A program made the translations under genes and the position numbers. A DNA stretch of 64,000 nt from Plantago ovata. Taxonomy: Eukaryota; Streptophyta; Magnoliopsida; Lamiales; Plantaginaceae. Shown one piece after another: positions 31,819 through 45,290 of the stretch; the first letter of the stretch is position 1, and each line of letters begins with the position of its first letter. Location of the stretch: assembly GCA_028274465.1 (NCBI GenBank), contig CM051457.1:18588433-18652432 (forward strand), written 5' to 3'. The notes beneath the pieces are model-generated. The model saw nothing but the letters and a program-made list of their open reading frames with translations, searched no databases and was not told the DNA's origin.

Positions 31819-32499
31819 ACACTATTGTTATATACTTGTTATAAGTTTCAATGTTTGTGCTCTCATGGTCTAGCTGTGCCCCTAGCTACTCCAACTAAAA
31901 CGGACGTTAATTGTTTTGTTACGATCCAGACCTTCTGATAACGAATGAATAACATGATAACAGTAGTAACACTTTAAAGATTACATAAATGATACAAGAA
32001 AACTCACCATAGTTTGCTTGCAAAATAAAAGCTCAAATTCTTTACTATTGTTTCCATTAGCTATCCACATAGAAGTGCTCTTATAACTTCAAATACAACT
32101 ATATCAACCTTATGCCATGATAGGAGTTTGAACCCCTAAATGGAATTAAATTAAAACCTATTTTTGTCTTATAATTGAGGTTTAGACAATTGCGCCCTTG
32201 TTTAATTTTGGCAAATTTATTGTAGTAGCACATCGGACCTTGCCAGTACGTAGAAAAAGATCCAAACAAACCCGGATTGGACCGCAAATTTTTGACCCGC
32301 AGTCTTAGACTAAAATTTGTCCTGTACGTATTCGGTCCATGAAAATTGACCATAGAAATAGATTTGTTAGAACTAAACAATCCCCTTTTACTGGATCTCC
32401 TCACACAGGGAAGATGGTACTGGGATCGTTGGAGAATTCCTTAGTGTCTAATTTTCCCTATAAAAATTATATCGTCTGGTCCGATTGTGGCCGATCGGG
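31819..32499. other. Spacer with SINE remnant
   Basis: At 32060-32140 (TTATAACTTCAAATACAACT, then AACCTTATGCCATGATAGGAG and TTTGAACCCC) is a short minus-strand piece of the same SINE family as at 16910. Otherwise no feature was found. Confidence 0.4.
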
Positions 32500-32991
32500 A
32501 TAAAATTCATTTTTGGTACTCTAGAGAGAGACACGTCCAATTTATATACTCTAGAGTGGCTATGTTCAATTTATGTACTTTATTGTAACATACTGTCCAA
32601 TTTTGATACTTTCTCAATTTAATCTTGAAAAATTGAACAATAAGAGCGCATGACAAACACACAACGGCCTAACTCGAAAATGGCGAAAAAATCGAAATAG
32701 AAAATTATGAAAAAGAAGAAAAATGGGTGTGTAATGTATACTTTTTGGTATTTTAAAGTATGAAAATGCGCTTATAATGCGTGTATATTTTTCCTATTTC
32801 TTTGAAATTTTTGGCATGTCTAGCGATTGGTTGTCATGCGTTCATATTGTTTACTTTTTTACGATTAAATTGAGAAAATACCAAAATTGGACAGTATGTT
32901 ACAACAAAGTACCTAAATTGGAAATAGCCACTCTATAGTACATAAATTGAACGTGTACGTATCACTCTGGAGTACCAAAAATGAATTTTAT
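32500..32991. mobile_element. Foldback or Mutator-type MITE with long inverted repeats
   Basis: The arms of about 130 bp are inverted copies. The left reads ATAAAATTCATTTTTGGTAC, then TGTCCAATTTTGATACTTTC; the right is the reverse of both. A partial relative lies at 39140-39285. I could not assign a target duplication. Confidence 0.7.
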
Positions 32992-33291
32992 ACCGTGTCT
33001 AAGCCCGTAATAATTGTCACAAGAAAGCCAGTTCGGGTTTTTATGTATCTGTGTACAATTCTAGTAGTGGAATATTTGTTTGGAGATCAAACTAGATAGA
33101 TATTAATGGTTCGGTACGTAGGTACGCGCGTATGTGATTAAATGGGGTTCGATTGTCAATGTCTTGTTGGAAAAGGAAACAATTAAGCTCACCTGCTTAA
33201 TGAAGAAATATACACACCGTTTCTCTTCTTCTCTCTTCGTCATTTTTAAGTACTCGTAGAACTTTATTGCCAAGTCTCATATTTTTACATT

Positions 33292-33730
33292 TTTTTTTAA
33301 TGGCTAAAAATTTATTATAAACTCGAGTATAAGAGATACTCGTGAATTACAACCAAGAACCAATCTCTACCGGACAGCACCATCTCTCCGGCCTTAGTAC
33401 AAATAAAAAACGGAAACAGAGGAAGGCCTCCAGAGGCTTCTACACTTTTAAGCAACTAAACAGTAGCTAGCCAAGTCTAAACTTTACAATAAAAGGGAAC
33501 AAAGGGTAGTCATTCTCCAAGTAGATCAAAATAACACAGAGAGGAGATCAACTTCCTGGCCTTCAGCAAAGCTTGGTAGGATATATGGGCGAGCCCCAAG
33601 ATGCCTCAACCTTAACAAAAATCTTGTCTTCAAATGCTCCAACAGTAGAGTAACAAGGCACAAAGCCGACAAGATCCGAACCGTCAAGTCTTTTTAGTAG
33701 CTAACTACTATCCCTAGTCAAACCTTCTAC
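33292..33730 (-). mobile_element. LINE 3' end fragment
   Basis: A T-run followed by AATGGCTAAAAATTTATTATA and ACTCGAGTATAAGAGATACTCG is the inverted 3' terminus shared by LINE fragments at 40142, 44719, 50972 and 51186. No coding part is left. Confidence 0.6.
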
Positions 33731-35261
33731 ATCCTATGTCCCTACGGGCAAGTGGCAATCAATTTAAAGATGTGATCCGGATAGTAATGAAATCACCAAT
33801 TAGTTTTGATTTGTTAGAAATTATGACTTTATATATGATTTTGGTGTTTGTGCAATATATTATTTTTGGAAAAATCACGATGTCACATGTTATTTTTATC
33901 CCAAAAAAAAAACACTTCAATTCAGTTTAGACTTTAAATTCATTCAATTCAGCCGAATTCAAATTTGTGTAATTGTTTAGTTTATATTACAAATAAATTC
34001 ACTTTCATTTACTTTAATTCAATTGAGTTTAATTTAAATTTTCAGACAAAATAACATAAATTAATCACTTAAAAAGAAAAAAAAAATCAAGGAGCATAAG
34101 TTTATTGGCGTGTACTTGCACCCGTCATAAAAATTCTTAGGAACTTTTAGAGATTTTTTAGAGATTACTTGCTACTTTTATTAAGAAGGTACCATCAAAT
34201 TCATGAGTGTCGTTGGTTATAGTAGACTAGTAAGTAGAACAGAGTGAGGAGCTATCAAATTCATGAGTGTCATGAATTAATTTAAAACTTAGTGGTGTGT
34301 TTTCTTAACTGCTTTGGACCCCTCCTATGATTAAGGAACCCTTATTGCGTCACCATTTTGACATTAATCCTTTGGTCAACCAATCTCTAAAACACAAATT
34401 GATATGATCGGACGAATTGGTTAATCCATCAATTGATCAGGAGCCACTTTTAATTTTTGCAATCATTTGGAGATATCAAAGCCCACAGTAGTTGAGCTAA
34501 TATGATTTTCTTAATCAACTATACTTTTACTACAAAAATAAATTAATACTTGAACTTAACTTTAAAACCACTTTAAAACTTGTATATAACGTCGCAATTT
34601 ATGATTTAATCTGGACCATTAACTAAGAAATGTTTATACATAAAATTATGAATAGATTCTTTATTTTTTATCCTTTTTTTTTATTTGAACTTAACAAGTG
34701 TAAGATGGTTCCGTCTGGATTACATATATAAATGACCAGTTCGGTCATGTAAACGCTATATAAACCAATTTTACAACTTGCTAAGTTAGTATAGATTTAT
34801 AATTTTACCACTGCATAGATATATATACTGATGTGACCCAGAATGGTTGTGTATTTTTTCTTATTTTTTCTTTTCATCCTTTCATTTCTATAAATTTTAT
34901 TTAAATTCATATTTTTTATAATTATAGTGATTTTGAAAGTCATTGCTTTCTCGGCAGGACGCCAGTGCCTATTTTTGATGAATTAAGAGCACATAATTCC
35001 CCTTATTTTTCAGACAACACTACACAATCTGTTTAGTCATCTAATCAACTTCCAAGTTTTTCCATTGTGATATGATATAAGCGTATGTATAATATGCATG
35101 CACTATTATTAACATGCATGCAATATTATAGTGAGACGGACATGCTAGACGGGGGAGGCAAGTAATTACAACGGTCATAACGGTTATGGAGTTTGTTATT
35201 ATTGAATGAATTGACGGTGTTGGGTTCTCTTTATCTCTTCTCTTGTTGGGTTAAGATGATC
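33731..35261. other. Repeat-poor spacer without a gene
   Basis: AT-rich sequence. TTCAATTCAG-like motifs are reiterated at 33910-34040, and ATGCATGCA-rich sequence lies near 35095-35125. I see no gene or element with defined ends. Confidence 0.35.
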
Positions 35262-36206
35262 AGGGGGCGGAGACAGGGGGTTGCGGCCGCCACCCCCAAA
35301 TTTTGTATTTTTTCTATTACTATATGTAAAAATTTATGAAATTTAGCTTTCGTCACCTCTGAATTTTTTCATTAGTATATTTAGTTAGTCGGCTTTATAA
35401 TTAAAAAGTTGAGATAATTTAAAATTTGATATATTTAACAATAAGTATATTTGAGATACATATAAAAGAGACATTTTACTACTTAATTAACTAGTTTTAG
35501 AGGGTTAAAAGGTCAATTCTCTACTTGCGGTCTATTTTATACTTAAAACTCTTTCTAACCTAATTCAACCCTGAGGTTAACCTCCTCCTAAATAATGAAT
35601 CACGATAAAAATATGAGGAATCGCCCATCTGGAAGCATATCAGGTAATTGAACTCTTTGTTATTTCGTTTATGATGATTCATGATTGCCTCTAATTTTGA
35701 TTCATGTTAGATGAATAGTTGATTAGTTGTAGTACTACTGCTGCCATGGAAAAACAAATTATATAAATTCTTAGATTCATATTAATTGTTAATTTATTGA
35801 TATGTTTTTCAAGAAAGAAAAGAAAAACACTTCGTATAAGTTGTTGAGTAGAGACAGTGTTGATGGATTTTGATTTCTTAATTACCACATCAAAGAGGAT
35901 TGGAAATGAAATTGTTAGAGGGTTTTTTCATTGATTCAATTACGGATAATTTTGAGTAGATGAGGAGACATAAAGTACGATTGTCATAGAAATAGGTCTT
36001 GTTTTATGAGGTAATTTTTAAATTTGAATCATATTCATTTTTTATTTTACTTGGATAGCCATATCTAATATTTATGATGAATTTAGTGTCTAAAATGTTG
36101 ACCCGACCTGACCCGGACCGTTTTACCCGGACCTAACCAAATTACATATAGTACCTGCGTGATAATACTTCGCCACTCCCACTTTCAAATCCTGGCTCCG
36201 CCTCTG
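35262..36206. mobile_element. hAT-type non-autonomous element, 0.95 kb
   Basis: The left end CAGGGGGCGGAGACAGG and inverted right end CAGAGGCGGAGCCAGG form the CAGNGGCGGA terminal repeat. The flanking 8-mers AAGATGAT and AGAATGAT are near matches, consistent with an older 8-bp target duplication. No transposase is recognised. Confidence 0.6.
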
Positions 36207-36352
36207 AGAATGATTGATGTGTATAATGGAAGACACTATTTTCTGACCGTGAGTATATAGTGGTTTGGAAGGTTTGATGTATTTTGGTGCTTTGTATATT
36301 GACCCGGATTGTTGTTCCAGTGTTGAAATTTGAATGTAATCGTTCCGAGCAT

Positions 36353-36941
36353 CAGGGGTGAAGCTAGGATGTTATATGAACCTGTGTGCCGAACTTAACT
36401 AAGCCAAAAAGAAGTCGCATAATATTTATTGATAATATTTCAAAACAAAATGTCAAATGCCATTACATTTAACTTGATAAATTAACTACCTTCGTCAATA
36501 AAGAAGTTAAATGCTTTGTTTTATTGATTTTTCAGGAATTAACTTAACTACAAATTAATTATAAACTATAATAAAATAGTATTTCTAAAACTATTGTGAG
36601 AGTAGATGGATTATATTTACTTTAATAGTATGATATAAATTAATTTAATACTATGATAATTTATAATTAATTTGTGTATTCAAATGAACTATATAAAAAG
36701 ATTAACTAAAACGAAACTGACAAATTATTAAGAAGATACTACATGCTTTTGAACTCAAAAAGGTAAAAGGAAGAAGATGAATGTTTACAAGGTATTAGAA
36801 TTTAAACTCATAAACTTCAAACATGTATTTCATATGAATATGAAACCATCCTATATAATACTAGTAGTAATAATCTTTTCCTCCCAAATCCAACCCGTGT
36901 GCCGCACGCGGTAGTATACAACATATCTAGATTCGCCCCTG
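36353..36941. mobile_element. hAT-type MITE, 589 bp
   Basis: Ends CAGGGGTGAAGCTAG and inverted CAGGGGCGAATCTAG, with a perfect 8-bp target duplication CCGAGCAT (36345-36352 and 36942-36949). The interior, about 36487-36745, contains a second, older inverted-repeat element. Confidence 0.85.
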
Positions 36942-36949
36942 CCGAGCAT

Positions 36950-37416
36950 GTCTGATACTCTTTTAGTAATAAAATTTTTGCAGTTTAAAAAAACAAAAAC
37001 ATTAATTTGCCATAGTGTAAAAATAAATAACCAATGATTGATTAGATAAAAATCCATATATCTAGAAATTATAAGCACGTATAATACACATTATAAATAA
37101 ATCATCAAAGGCCAAAAAGAAAAAGAAAATATCTCCAAAACATAGTTGGAAAAAACAAAAAAAAAAAAAGAAGGCTTAAACCCCACAAGAGTATACAATA
37201 CACATACTCACTCCCACAATATGTATTTTGCATGTACATATCTGTATCTATTTACAGTACTCTGTATAGTGTCTTTAACATTTTACCTTCAAAGGAGGAT
37301 AATTTGAAAACAAAACATGGAACTGAAAGGGAAAAAAGAATTTTTAAAAAAAAGAAAGAAAACTCCAAACCTTTTTTCTATAGCTCTCATGAATGCCATG
37401 CCAAACTAATTAAATC
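36950..37416. other. 3' flank of the MYB gene
   Basis: AT- and A-rich sequence that should include the MYB 3' UTR and terminator region. No separate gene is seen. Confidence 0.4.
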
Positions 37417-38808
<1,392 letters not shown>

Positions 38809-39138
38809 TTTTTTCCTTCTTGAATTGCTCTTATTCTTCTGAGAATGTATGTATACAATAGTCTTCACTCTCTCTGATATATGTGACTTGTGTTGCTTCC
38901 TGCAATCCTACCAAACCAACGAGAACCACATTATATTTATAGTTGGTATAGTATGTTATGTTCTATATTTCCTGGCCTCTTTTGCACTAAAACAAGTCAC
39001 TTTCATCATACTTGTTAACTTTTTTGTCCATGTGTATTTTTTACTAACTTGCCCTTCTATTCTGCATGATATGATCGACGTGCAGTATTATAGTAGTTAA
39101 AACGATCGACTTGCCATTTATATTCCATTGTCACATTC
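38809..39138 (-). promoter_or_regulatory. Upstream region of the MYB gene
   Basis: Only about 300 bp separate the MYB start from the repeats at 39140. It holds a short leader and AT-rich promoter DNA. I see no single convincing cis element beyond TATATTTATA near 38930. Confidence 0.4.
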
Positions 39139-39139
39139 T

Positions 39140-39285
39140 TATATTGTTCATTTTTTCATATTAAATTGATACGGTGCCAAAATTGGACAGTACAATGAAA
39201 TACCTAAATCAAACATAGACGCTTTGAAGTATATAAATTCGACATACCTCATTTTGAAATACCACAAAATGAATTTTACCCTTAA
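39140..39285. mobile_element. Partial copy of the 32500-32991 MITE family
   Basis: Shared motifs: TTGATACGGTGCCAAAATTGG, GACAGTACAATGAAATACC and AAAATGAATTTTACC. Only one arm is present. Confidence 0.45.
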
Positions 39286-39438
39286 TATTTGGGAGCAGAA
39301 TCCTCAGTTTTAACCCTGTGAGTATTTGATCTTTTGACTCGTCTAAAATTATTTGAATTGAACTTATCTTAATTGGATTGATTAAATGAATCGAACAAAA
39401 TTTATTTGTAATATGTTATCCACGTTTTGAGTAACAAC

Positions 39439-39878
39439 TGTTAAACCCCATATCCCACATCGCTTGATAGTAGGTCTTGAAATCAACATATAAGATTGGA
39501 TAACCTCCTTTAACAAGACATTTTAAGGGGAAGATGACCCAATTTTAATATGGTATCAGAGCAAGCCCAAGTCGATGATGATCACCCGTGTTGGGCTTGA
39601 GCCAATGTATATTCCGACATTCACTCACCACGTTGTAGAGCCGATGGTCATACGGGCCTACATGTGAGGGGGCGTGTTAAACCCCATATCCCGCATCGCT
39701 TGATAGTAGGTGCTGAATCAACATATAAAAGATTGGATAATCTTCTCTTCTCCCCTTAGAAGGCATTTTAAGGGGAAGATGACCCAATTCTAATGTAGGT
39801 CCTGAAGTCAACATATAAGATTTGATAACCTTCTCCACTTACAATGCCTTTTAAGGCGAAGATGCTCCAATTCTAATA
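39439..39878 (+). mobile_element. TRIM (miniature LTR retrotransposon) relic, tandem form
   Basis: Two short terminal repeats of about 115 bp (39439-39550 and 39675-39795), each starting TGTTAAACCCCATATCCC, flank an internal piece of about 125 bp. It starts with TGGTATCAGAGC, the usual methionine-tRNA primer site, and ends with a GAGGGGGCG purine tract. A third, partial terminal repeat follows at 39796-39878. It is a non-coding fossil with clear but diverged repeats. Confidence 0.75.
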
Positions 39879-39974
39879 ACATCAAACCCGGTGCTAATTA
39901 ATCAAATTTTGTAATGCCATCTCTGTATTAGGGAGCAAAATTGGAATAATTTGGGAGCAGAATTGGAAGCAGAA

Positions 39975-40137
39975 TTTTACCCTAAAAATCATTTGATTAC
40001 AAAATTATTCCAATACTATAAAAATCAATCTGTTTACTATGTTTGTAATTAGAATTACTTTGATTGTGAATATTATTCCAATACTTTAAAAAATCAATCT
40101 GTTTACTATATTTTTCATTAGAATTACTCTGAATGTG
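39975..40137. repeat. Two tandem copies of about 78 bp
   Basis: Both units contain CCAATACT(A/T)TAAAAA, TCAATCTGTTTACTAT and TTAGAATTACT. They sit just before a LINE tail. Confidence 0.8.
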
Positions 40138-40141
40138 AAGT

Positions 40142-41115
40142 GGTTTTTTTTTTTTTAAACGGCAAAATAATTTTATTGATAACCGAGCATAAGAAATGCT
40201 CAACCAATGATACAACTGAGATACACGGAGACAAGCCTCCGGATGACCTTGAAATACTTTATATAACTCCTCAACAACTACCACCATCGATTACAAACAC
40301 CAAGTCACACCTCTATATAGATTAAAAACACAACGAACAAGAGCAAGATAACCTCATAAGGCAAGGGAGGACAGTTACATAAACATGAGACCCAAACCTA
40401 TAATATTACTCACAATTCCAGCGCTTCACAATGTTAATCACTCCAATCTTTATACCTTAACAAGGATCCAACCAATTGAATTAAACCAACCTGAAAGAGA
40501 GCTTGATACAACATGTTATACAATTAAGACGGCAAACAATTAGAGCCTGACATCCAATAAACAACAAGCTTGCACCACTTTTTAGAGTGAAAAACAGTGC
40601 TAACTTGGGTCCTACACCCGTACAGATACACCGTAACTAAAAGCATCCAACCCCTTAGAATGAAAAGGAAGAGGACAAGGTAATAAGCCCCATCGTACCA
40701 AGTCACCGTGATTGGAAATTAACCAACAAGACTGTCGTATGAAGCCAGGAATTTAAACCACAAGCTACGTTTTTCACCATAAAAAATGAGAAGCTTACCA
40801 ATCCAACCCATAGATTCCAAATTCCAATCCAAGATCAGAACACCAAGTCACCTCACTCGTAATCACCTGCATCCAAAATTCGCCTCCTTGTCCCTAGGCC
40901 AAAAACCGCTAGTACTGTTCAGGCCGAAAAACTCTAAAGGCCAATTAAAAGCACCAAGGTTAAAACAATAGCCATATACATCCATCCCAGATCAGTGCAA
41001 AGACGATTCATATAGCTTGGCAACAAGTGAAACACACGGCCCAACCCAAGGACACCCAAATAAAACTCGATGAGGATATTCAAAAGCAACCCATACAAAA
41101 TGCGACCCACACCAC
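40142..41115 (-). mobile_element. LINE 3' end, about 1 kb
   Basis: A T-run then AAACGGCAAAATAATTTTATTG and AACCGAGCATAAGAAATGCTC marks the inverted LINE tail. The following 0.9 kb reads as degenerate 3' UTR with no coding block I can identify. The right boundary is approximate. Confidence 0.6.
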
Positions 41116-41827
41116 TTTTCTGGTAATAGTTCATTTTAACGTTTTCATCATAAAAATGTACCGTACTAATGTAAAATACATAAATTCATTACATATATAT
41201 AATGGAAATTATCAAAACCAATCGTGTGCTATAGCACAGGCTAGAACTATGCTAACGTCGGCCCTGTCTATGTGGTGCATGCAATCATACCTTACAACAT
41301 CATAGTACTACTTAATTTGAGTGTTCTACATGTACACTATTATATGTAAAATGCATAGTAGTAAAAATATAATAGTATAATACACTAAATCATGATGTAC
41401 AAAAGAATGCTACAACACCAAGAAAAACCCGACATAACGGAATTGCAATTGCTACACCAATATATAGCACATATAAGGAGTGTATTTCAAACACGTGATA
41501 AAGGCGCGCAGGGGTAAAGTAGGGAAGGAAATGATGATGAATAATGATGGCAATTAAATATGAAATTGATCGATTATCAAATACTATAAAGTATAAACAG
41601 AGGAAAAGATACAAATTAGAGAGAAAGTCAGGTACAGATGGCGGCTGGCATTTGGTTAGAGGAAAGAATCCCATGCACGCAAATGATGAAGGGCAATTAA
41701 TTTATCGATCGTCACTGGTTGCATCTTAGACGTTTCTGCATTTGCAGGGTCCTTTTTATATCTTTCTTAACTACTTATTTCTCTTGTCCCATTATATAAT
41801 GCTCCTATTATTATTATTATTAATGTA
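41116..41827. other. Spacer without a gene
   Basis: AT-rich; open frames at 41390-41729 show no motif. Nothing else supported. Confidence 0.35.
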
Positions 41828-42085
41828 CTCCCTCTGTTCCACTATAAATTAATCACTATGACTTTTTCGGTCAATATTGTTCAACTTCGACTCCTCATTA
41901 CTCTTAAATATGATGGTAAAATAATTAACAAAATTTTTATGAAAATATGGGTCCTAAAGTTTTATAATATAATTTTATTAAATATTTTACCATTATAGTT
42001 TAAGAGTAATTGGAAGTTAAAATCGAAAAAGTCAAAGTGGGTAATTTATAGTGTAACAGGTGGATATTGATGGAGAGGGAGGGAG
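41828..42085. mobile_element. Stowaway MITE
   Basis: Flanked by TA; left CTCCCTCTGTTCCACTATAA, inverted right CTCCCTCCCTCTCC, with internal arms ACTATAAATTAATCACT against GGGTAATTTATAGTGT. About 258 bp. Confidence 0.8.
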
Positions 42086-42178
42086 TATACTTTATTAAAC
42101 AATCTGCATGGATCTCTTTGTGTAAATGTACACTAGCTATCTCCTAGTCATAACACTTATATGCAATACAAACATATA

Positions 42179-42415
42179 CTACCTCCATTTCATTAATAAC
42201 TTCCTAAGGGAACTATTCATCATGACCTTTGACCACGTATAACTCCTAAATTACATCCGAGAAAAATATAATAAAATTATATTATGAAATTAAATGGAGT
42301 ATATTTTCATAATCAACTTTTAATTTATATTGATACAGTTTAATTTAAAAGTTATAGGTGGTCAAAGATCGCGATGAATAGTCCCCTTAGAAAGTTATTA
42401 ATGAAATGGAGGAAG
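42179..42415. mobile_element. Stowaway-type MITE, second subfamily
   Basis: Flanked by TA; long arms CTACCTCCATTTCATTAATA and inverted CTTCCTCCATTTCATTAATA, continuing through ACTTTCTAAGGGGAC. The same subfamily is at 63515-63746. Confidence 0.85.
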
Positions 42416-42839
42416 TATATAGGAGTGTAAGTGTAATCAAACTGGTTCAATTTGGTCCCCACCGGTCCAATTTATATCATCAGATCCATCACGGACATTT
42501 AAATTGAGGAGCATCCGCTTCCACCTTTTTAAAAATATTTAAAATTTTATAAGTTTCGGTCTCCGAACTCTAAAAAGAAAAATGATTCAGTACGTACAAT
42601 TTTAGGGACTAACTGATTCAGTAGTCCAAATGTCCGATCCGATAAAGTCGATCGAACCAGTCCTTTTTTGTAACAGTTTATGAGATTCATGTTCCTTATT
42701 GGCGGCATAGGTCTCGACTGTCAAATTAAGTTTGTTGCAGCCTTTGTTGGCAACAATATTAATTCCCCATTTCGTTTTGGTTGATGGATCTCATTTTCAA
42801 TGTTGAAAAGTTGTTCATTTTGATACACCAATTCTATTA

Positions 42840-43900
42840 ATTGTCAGGGACTCAGGGTTACGTACGCTTAATTTAGAGTTCAATTCACAATTCAACAACT
42901 ACAATCATACCTCTAATTCTTTTTGTGGTTGGAGGCGTTGAAGTTGTTTCTTTCTGATGCTACTACTGACGTTTGTTTTATCATGTGCTTGTTGCCTTGT
43001 ATTAGTTGCAGGAGCGGATCTAGAATTCCCGAGGAGTGGGTGCAAAATAATACAGACAGCTGAAAATTATGCCAACAAATTTTTTTAACCATAATCTGAA
43101 TTTCATTTCATAAATAATTGTCTATAATACATAAGAAAATGGAAAATAAGAAACCGAATACAACTTTTTAAAAAAAGCAATAGTATAACTTGTCAAAAGC
43201 CAAACATCAACGGTTCACGGTCAAAATACTAGAACCCATCAAAAGACAAAAGACAATACACATTCTGACCTTACAATTGTTCTCGGCGAGAACTCATGCT
43301 TTGTCATCGTTGCATAATAGCCTCGTTATTCAAAAAACATCTTCTCGATGTAAGTAACCAAGCAAGCATTGAGCCACTCATCCCCATCGGGTTACGTAGT
43401 CGACATTTGACAATTTTCATTGCAGAAAAGGCTCTCTCAATGCTAGCCGTAGCAACAGGCAAAGTACTAATGGAACCCTTTACCCTCGTTCTGTTCTTAT
43501 GTGTACGCGGCAGAGTGGAGTACTTAATACTCCTCTTTATTATTTTTATTATTATTTACTGAGTTTGTCTAATACGTCTAATAATTAAAAAATGAGAACA
43601 TAAAAACAAAGTCACATTGTCCTGATGGTTAATGAACGCAAGTTAAGTACTTATGTTGTTCCTGGTATCGAAACCCAGTGTGTGCTATAATTTTTACTAC
43701 ATGGGTGCTTTTTTTGTTTTTATAGGCTATTACTACTATTTTATTTTAAATCCGCCCCTGATTAGTTGTGTGGTTTGAGTTTCTATGGCTAGTTAGCCTG
43801 CTGGTGTTTTGGTTCTCGTTTTGTATTTTAAAAATATTTCTCATACTCTTTGTAAGACGTTGGTTATTTGTTTGAATAAATTTTTGTCGTTACCAAAAAA
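42840..43900 (+). mobile_element. Possible LINE 3' end interrupted by an hAT element
   Basis: The flanks of the hAT insert read together as GATGCTACTACTGACGTTTG ... TAGTTGTGTGGTTTGAG and end TTTGTTTGAATAAATTTTTG, like a plant LINE 3' terminus. Support is by resemblance only. Confidence 0.35.
43009..43760 (-). mobile_element. hAT element with transposase C-terminal remnant, 752 bp
   Basis: Ends CAGGAGCGGATCTAG and inverted CAGGGGCGGATTTA, with a perfect 8-bp target duplication ATTAGTTG (43001-43008 and 43761-43768). The minus strand at about 43490-43290 encodes LPVATASIERAFSAMKIVKC followed by RLRNPMGDEWLNACLVTYIE, the hAT C-terminal dimerisation domain. The rest of the transposase is absent, so this is an internally deleted derivative. 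Confidence 0.88.
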
Positions 43901-43927
43901 CTCTAATGTTAGCTATTAGTTACCTTT

Positions 43928-44009
43928 TGGTATTCGTGTCTGCGTGCATGTACTCTTACAAAATTATATGGTATTCGTGTCTGCGTGCATGTACTCTTAC
44001 AAAATTATA
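43928..44009. repeat. Exact 41-bp tandem duplication
   Basis: The unit beginning TGGTATTCGTGTCTGCGTGC occurs twice in direct succession without a difference, so it is recent. Confidence 0.95.
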
Positions 44010-44284
44010 ACAAAATTGAACTAACCAGAGAGATTGAATATAAACTTACCAAGGTACCACGCCTACTTCGCCGGTTTATATAAAGAAGTTTTTGAAAAAT
44101 TCTTTAATCCCACCTGCCTATCATTATATCAAAGTCATTTGGCTCATATCCTCCTGGGTTCAAATTTATATGCATAAAAATTCTATCACATATTTAATTT
44201 CTTCTTGATTGGCCTCCCAAAGCCAAGAGATGGACTTCTATCATATAAGTGGGATGACTTTACTCTCTTAACTAACAATGACTT

Positions 44285-44486
44285 TTGTAGTTATAATGGT
44301 GACTGGTAAGGGTGTTGGAGTAGTAGAGAGAGGTCAGGGGTTCGAACCGTGACAGAAGCATAAGGTTGGTTTAGATGTATTTGGTGTTATAAGGTGGTTA
44401 AAGAATATATATTAGTGTAGGAATAGGAGTGGAGTAGGTTCGATTGCCCATTTAAAAAATAAAATAAAATAATATTTTTTTAGAAA
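44285..44486 (+). mobile_element. tRNA-derived SINE, plus orientation
   Basis: Contains the B box GGGGTTCGAACC, then CATAAGGTTGGTTTAGATGT and GTTATAAGGTGGTTA, and an A/T-rich tail. The 8-bp sequence AATGACTT flanks both sides (44277-44284 and 44487-44494). Confidence 0.75.
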
Positions 44487-44718
44487 AATGACTTATGGAG
44501 GAATGATGATCCAACTTAATGTGAAATCAGAGCTAGCAGACCCAAGTTGATGATAGATTCTCCAACTAATGGTAATACTCCCCGCGGAGACAGTTTCCAC
44601 CCATGTTAATTTTCTATTCGATTGGCCCCCCAAAAGACGAGAGTTGAAATTCTATCATATAGGTTGGATAACTCTACTCTTTTAACTAAGGACTTAAAAA
44701 TGATGATGACCCAATTTT

Positions 44719-45290
44719 TTTTTGAAGCGGCTAAAAAATTTATTAATTAAACAAGGAGTATAAAAAATGCTCGGATAATTACAACTTCGTGCGATTACAA
44801 AATCAAAATCGAGGGAGTCTCAACCCTTCCCACACCTTTCCAAAACCAAATCAACTTTGAAAACAAAGATTAGGGTCCAAACACCAATCATCCACATGAG
44901 GATACAAACTTAGATTTCCTTTCCATTTAACCAAGACCAAGTCAGAAGTTTGATTTTTTTTCGAGTACTTGCCAATGAGACCAATCCACATTGAAGAGAA
45001 ATTCATTCCTTACTTTTCAAATTGTCCAAATAGCACCTACCCATATACCACTTGCCAATTGATTCCTTTCTCTCCTCCATACACCTTTGTCGTCATATTT
45101 CTAAACATTCACCCATGGTCGTTCCCATATAAAGTTTTCTACCTTGAACCAATCAAACAATACGGTCTACACTTCCGAAGCAAAGACACAATCACCAAAT
45201 ATATGCCAAGTGATTTCCACCATATGCCCTCACATCTTTTGCAACTATTACCATCATTGGTGAAGAAAATGCCTCTTTTCTTAAGAAATA
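44719..45290 (-). mobile_element. 5'-truncated LINE 3' end
   Basis: T-run, then GAAGCGGCTAAAAAATTTATT and AAAAATGCTCGGATAATTAC, the shared tail. At its 5' side the minus strand encodes FFTNDGNSCKRCEG, part of the reverse-transcriptase zinc-binding tail. The target repeat is unclear. Confidence 0.7.

Noticed and set aside
38809-38868. MYB start at the upstream in-frame ATG (38868)
   Set aside because: The family start is MGR at 38808, and the extension has no counterpart.
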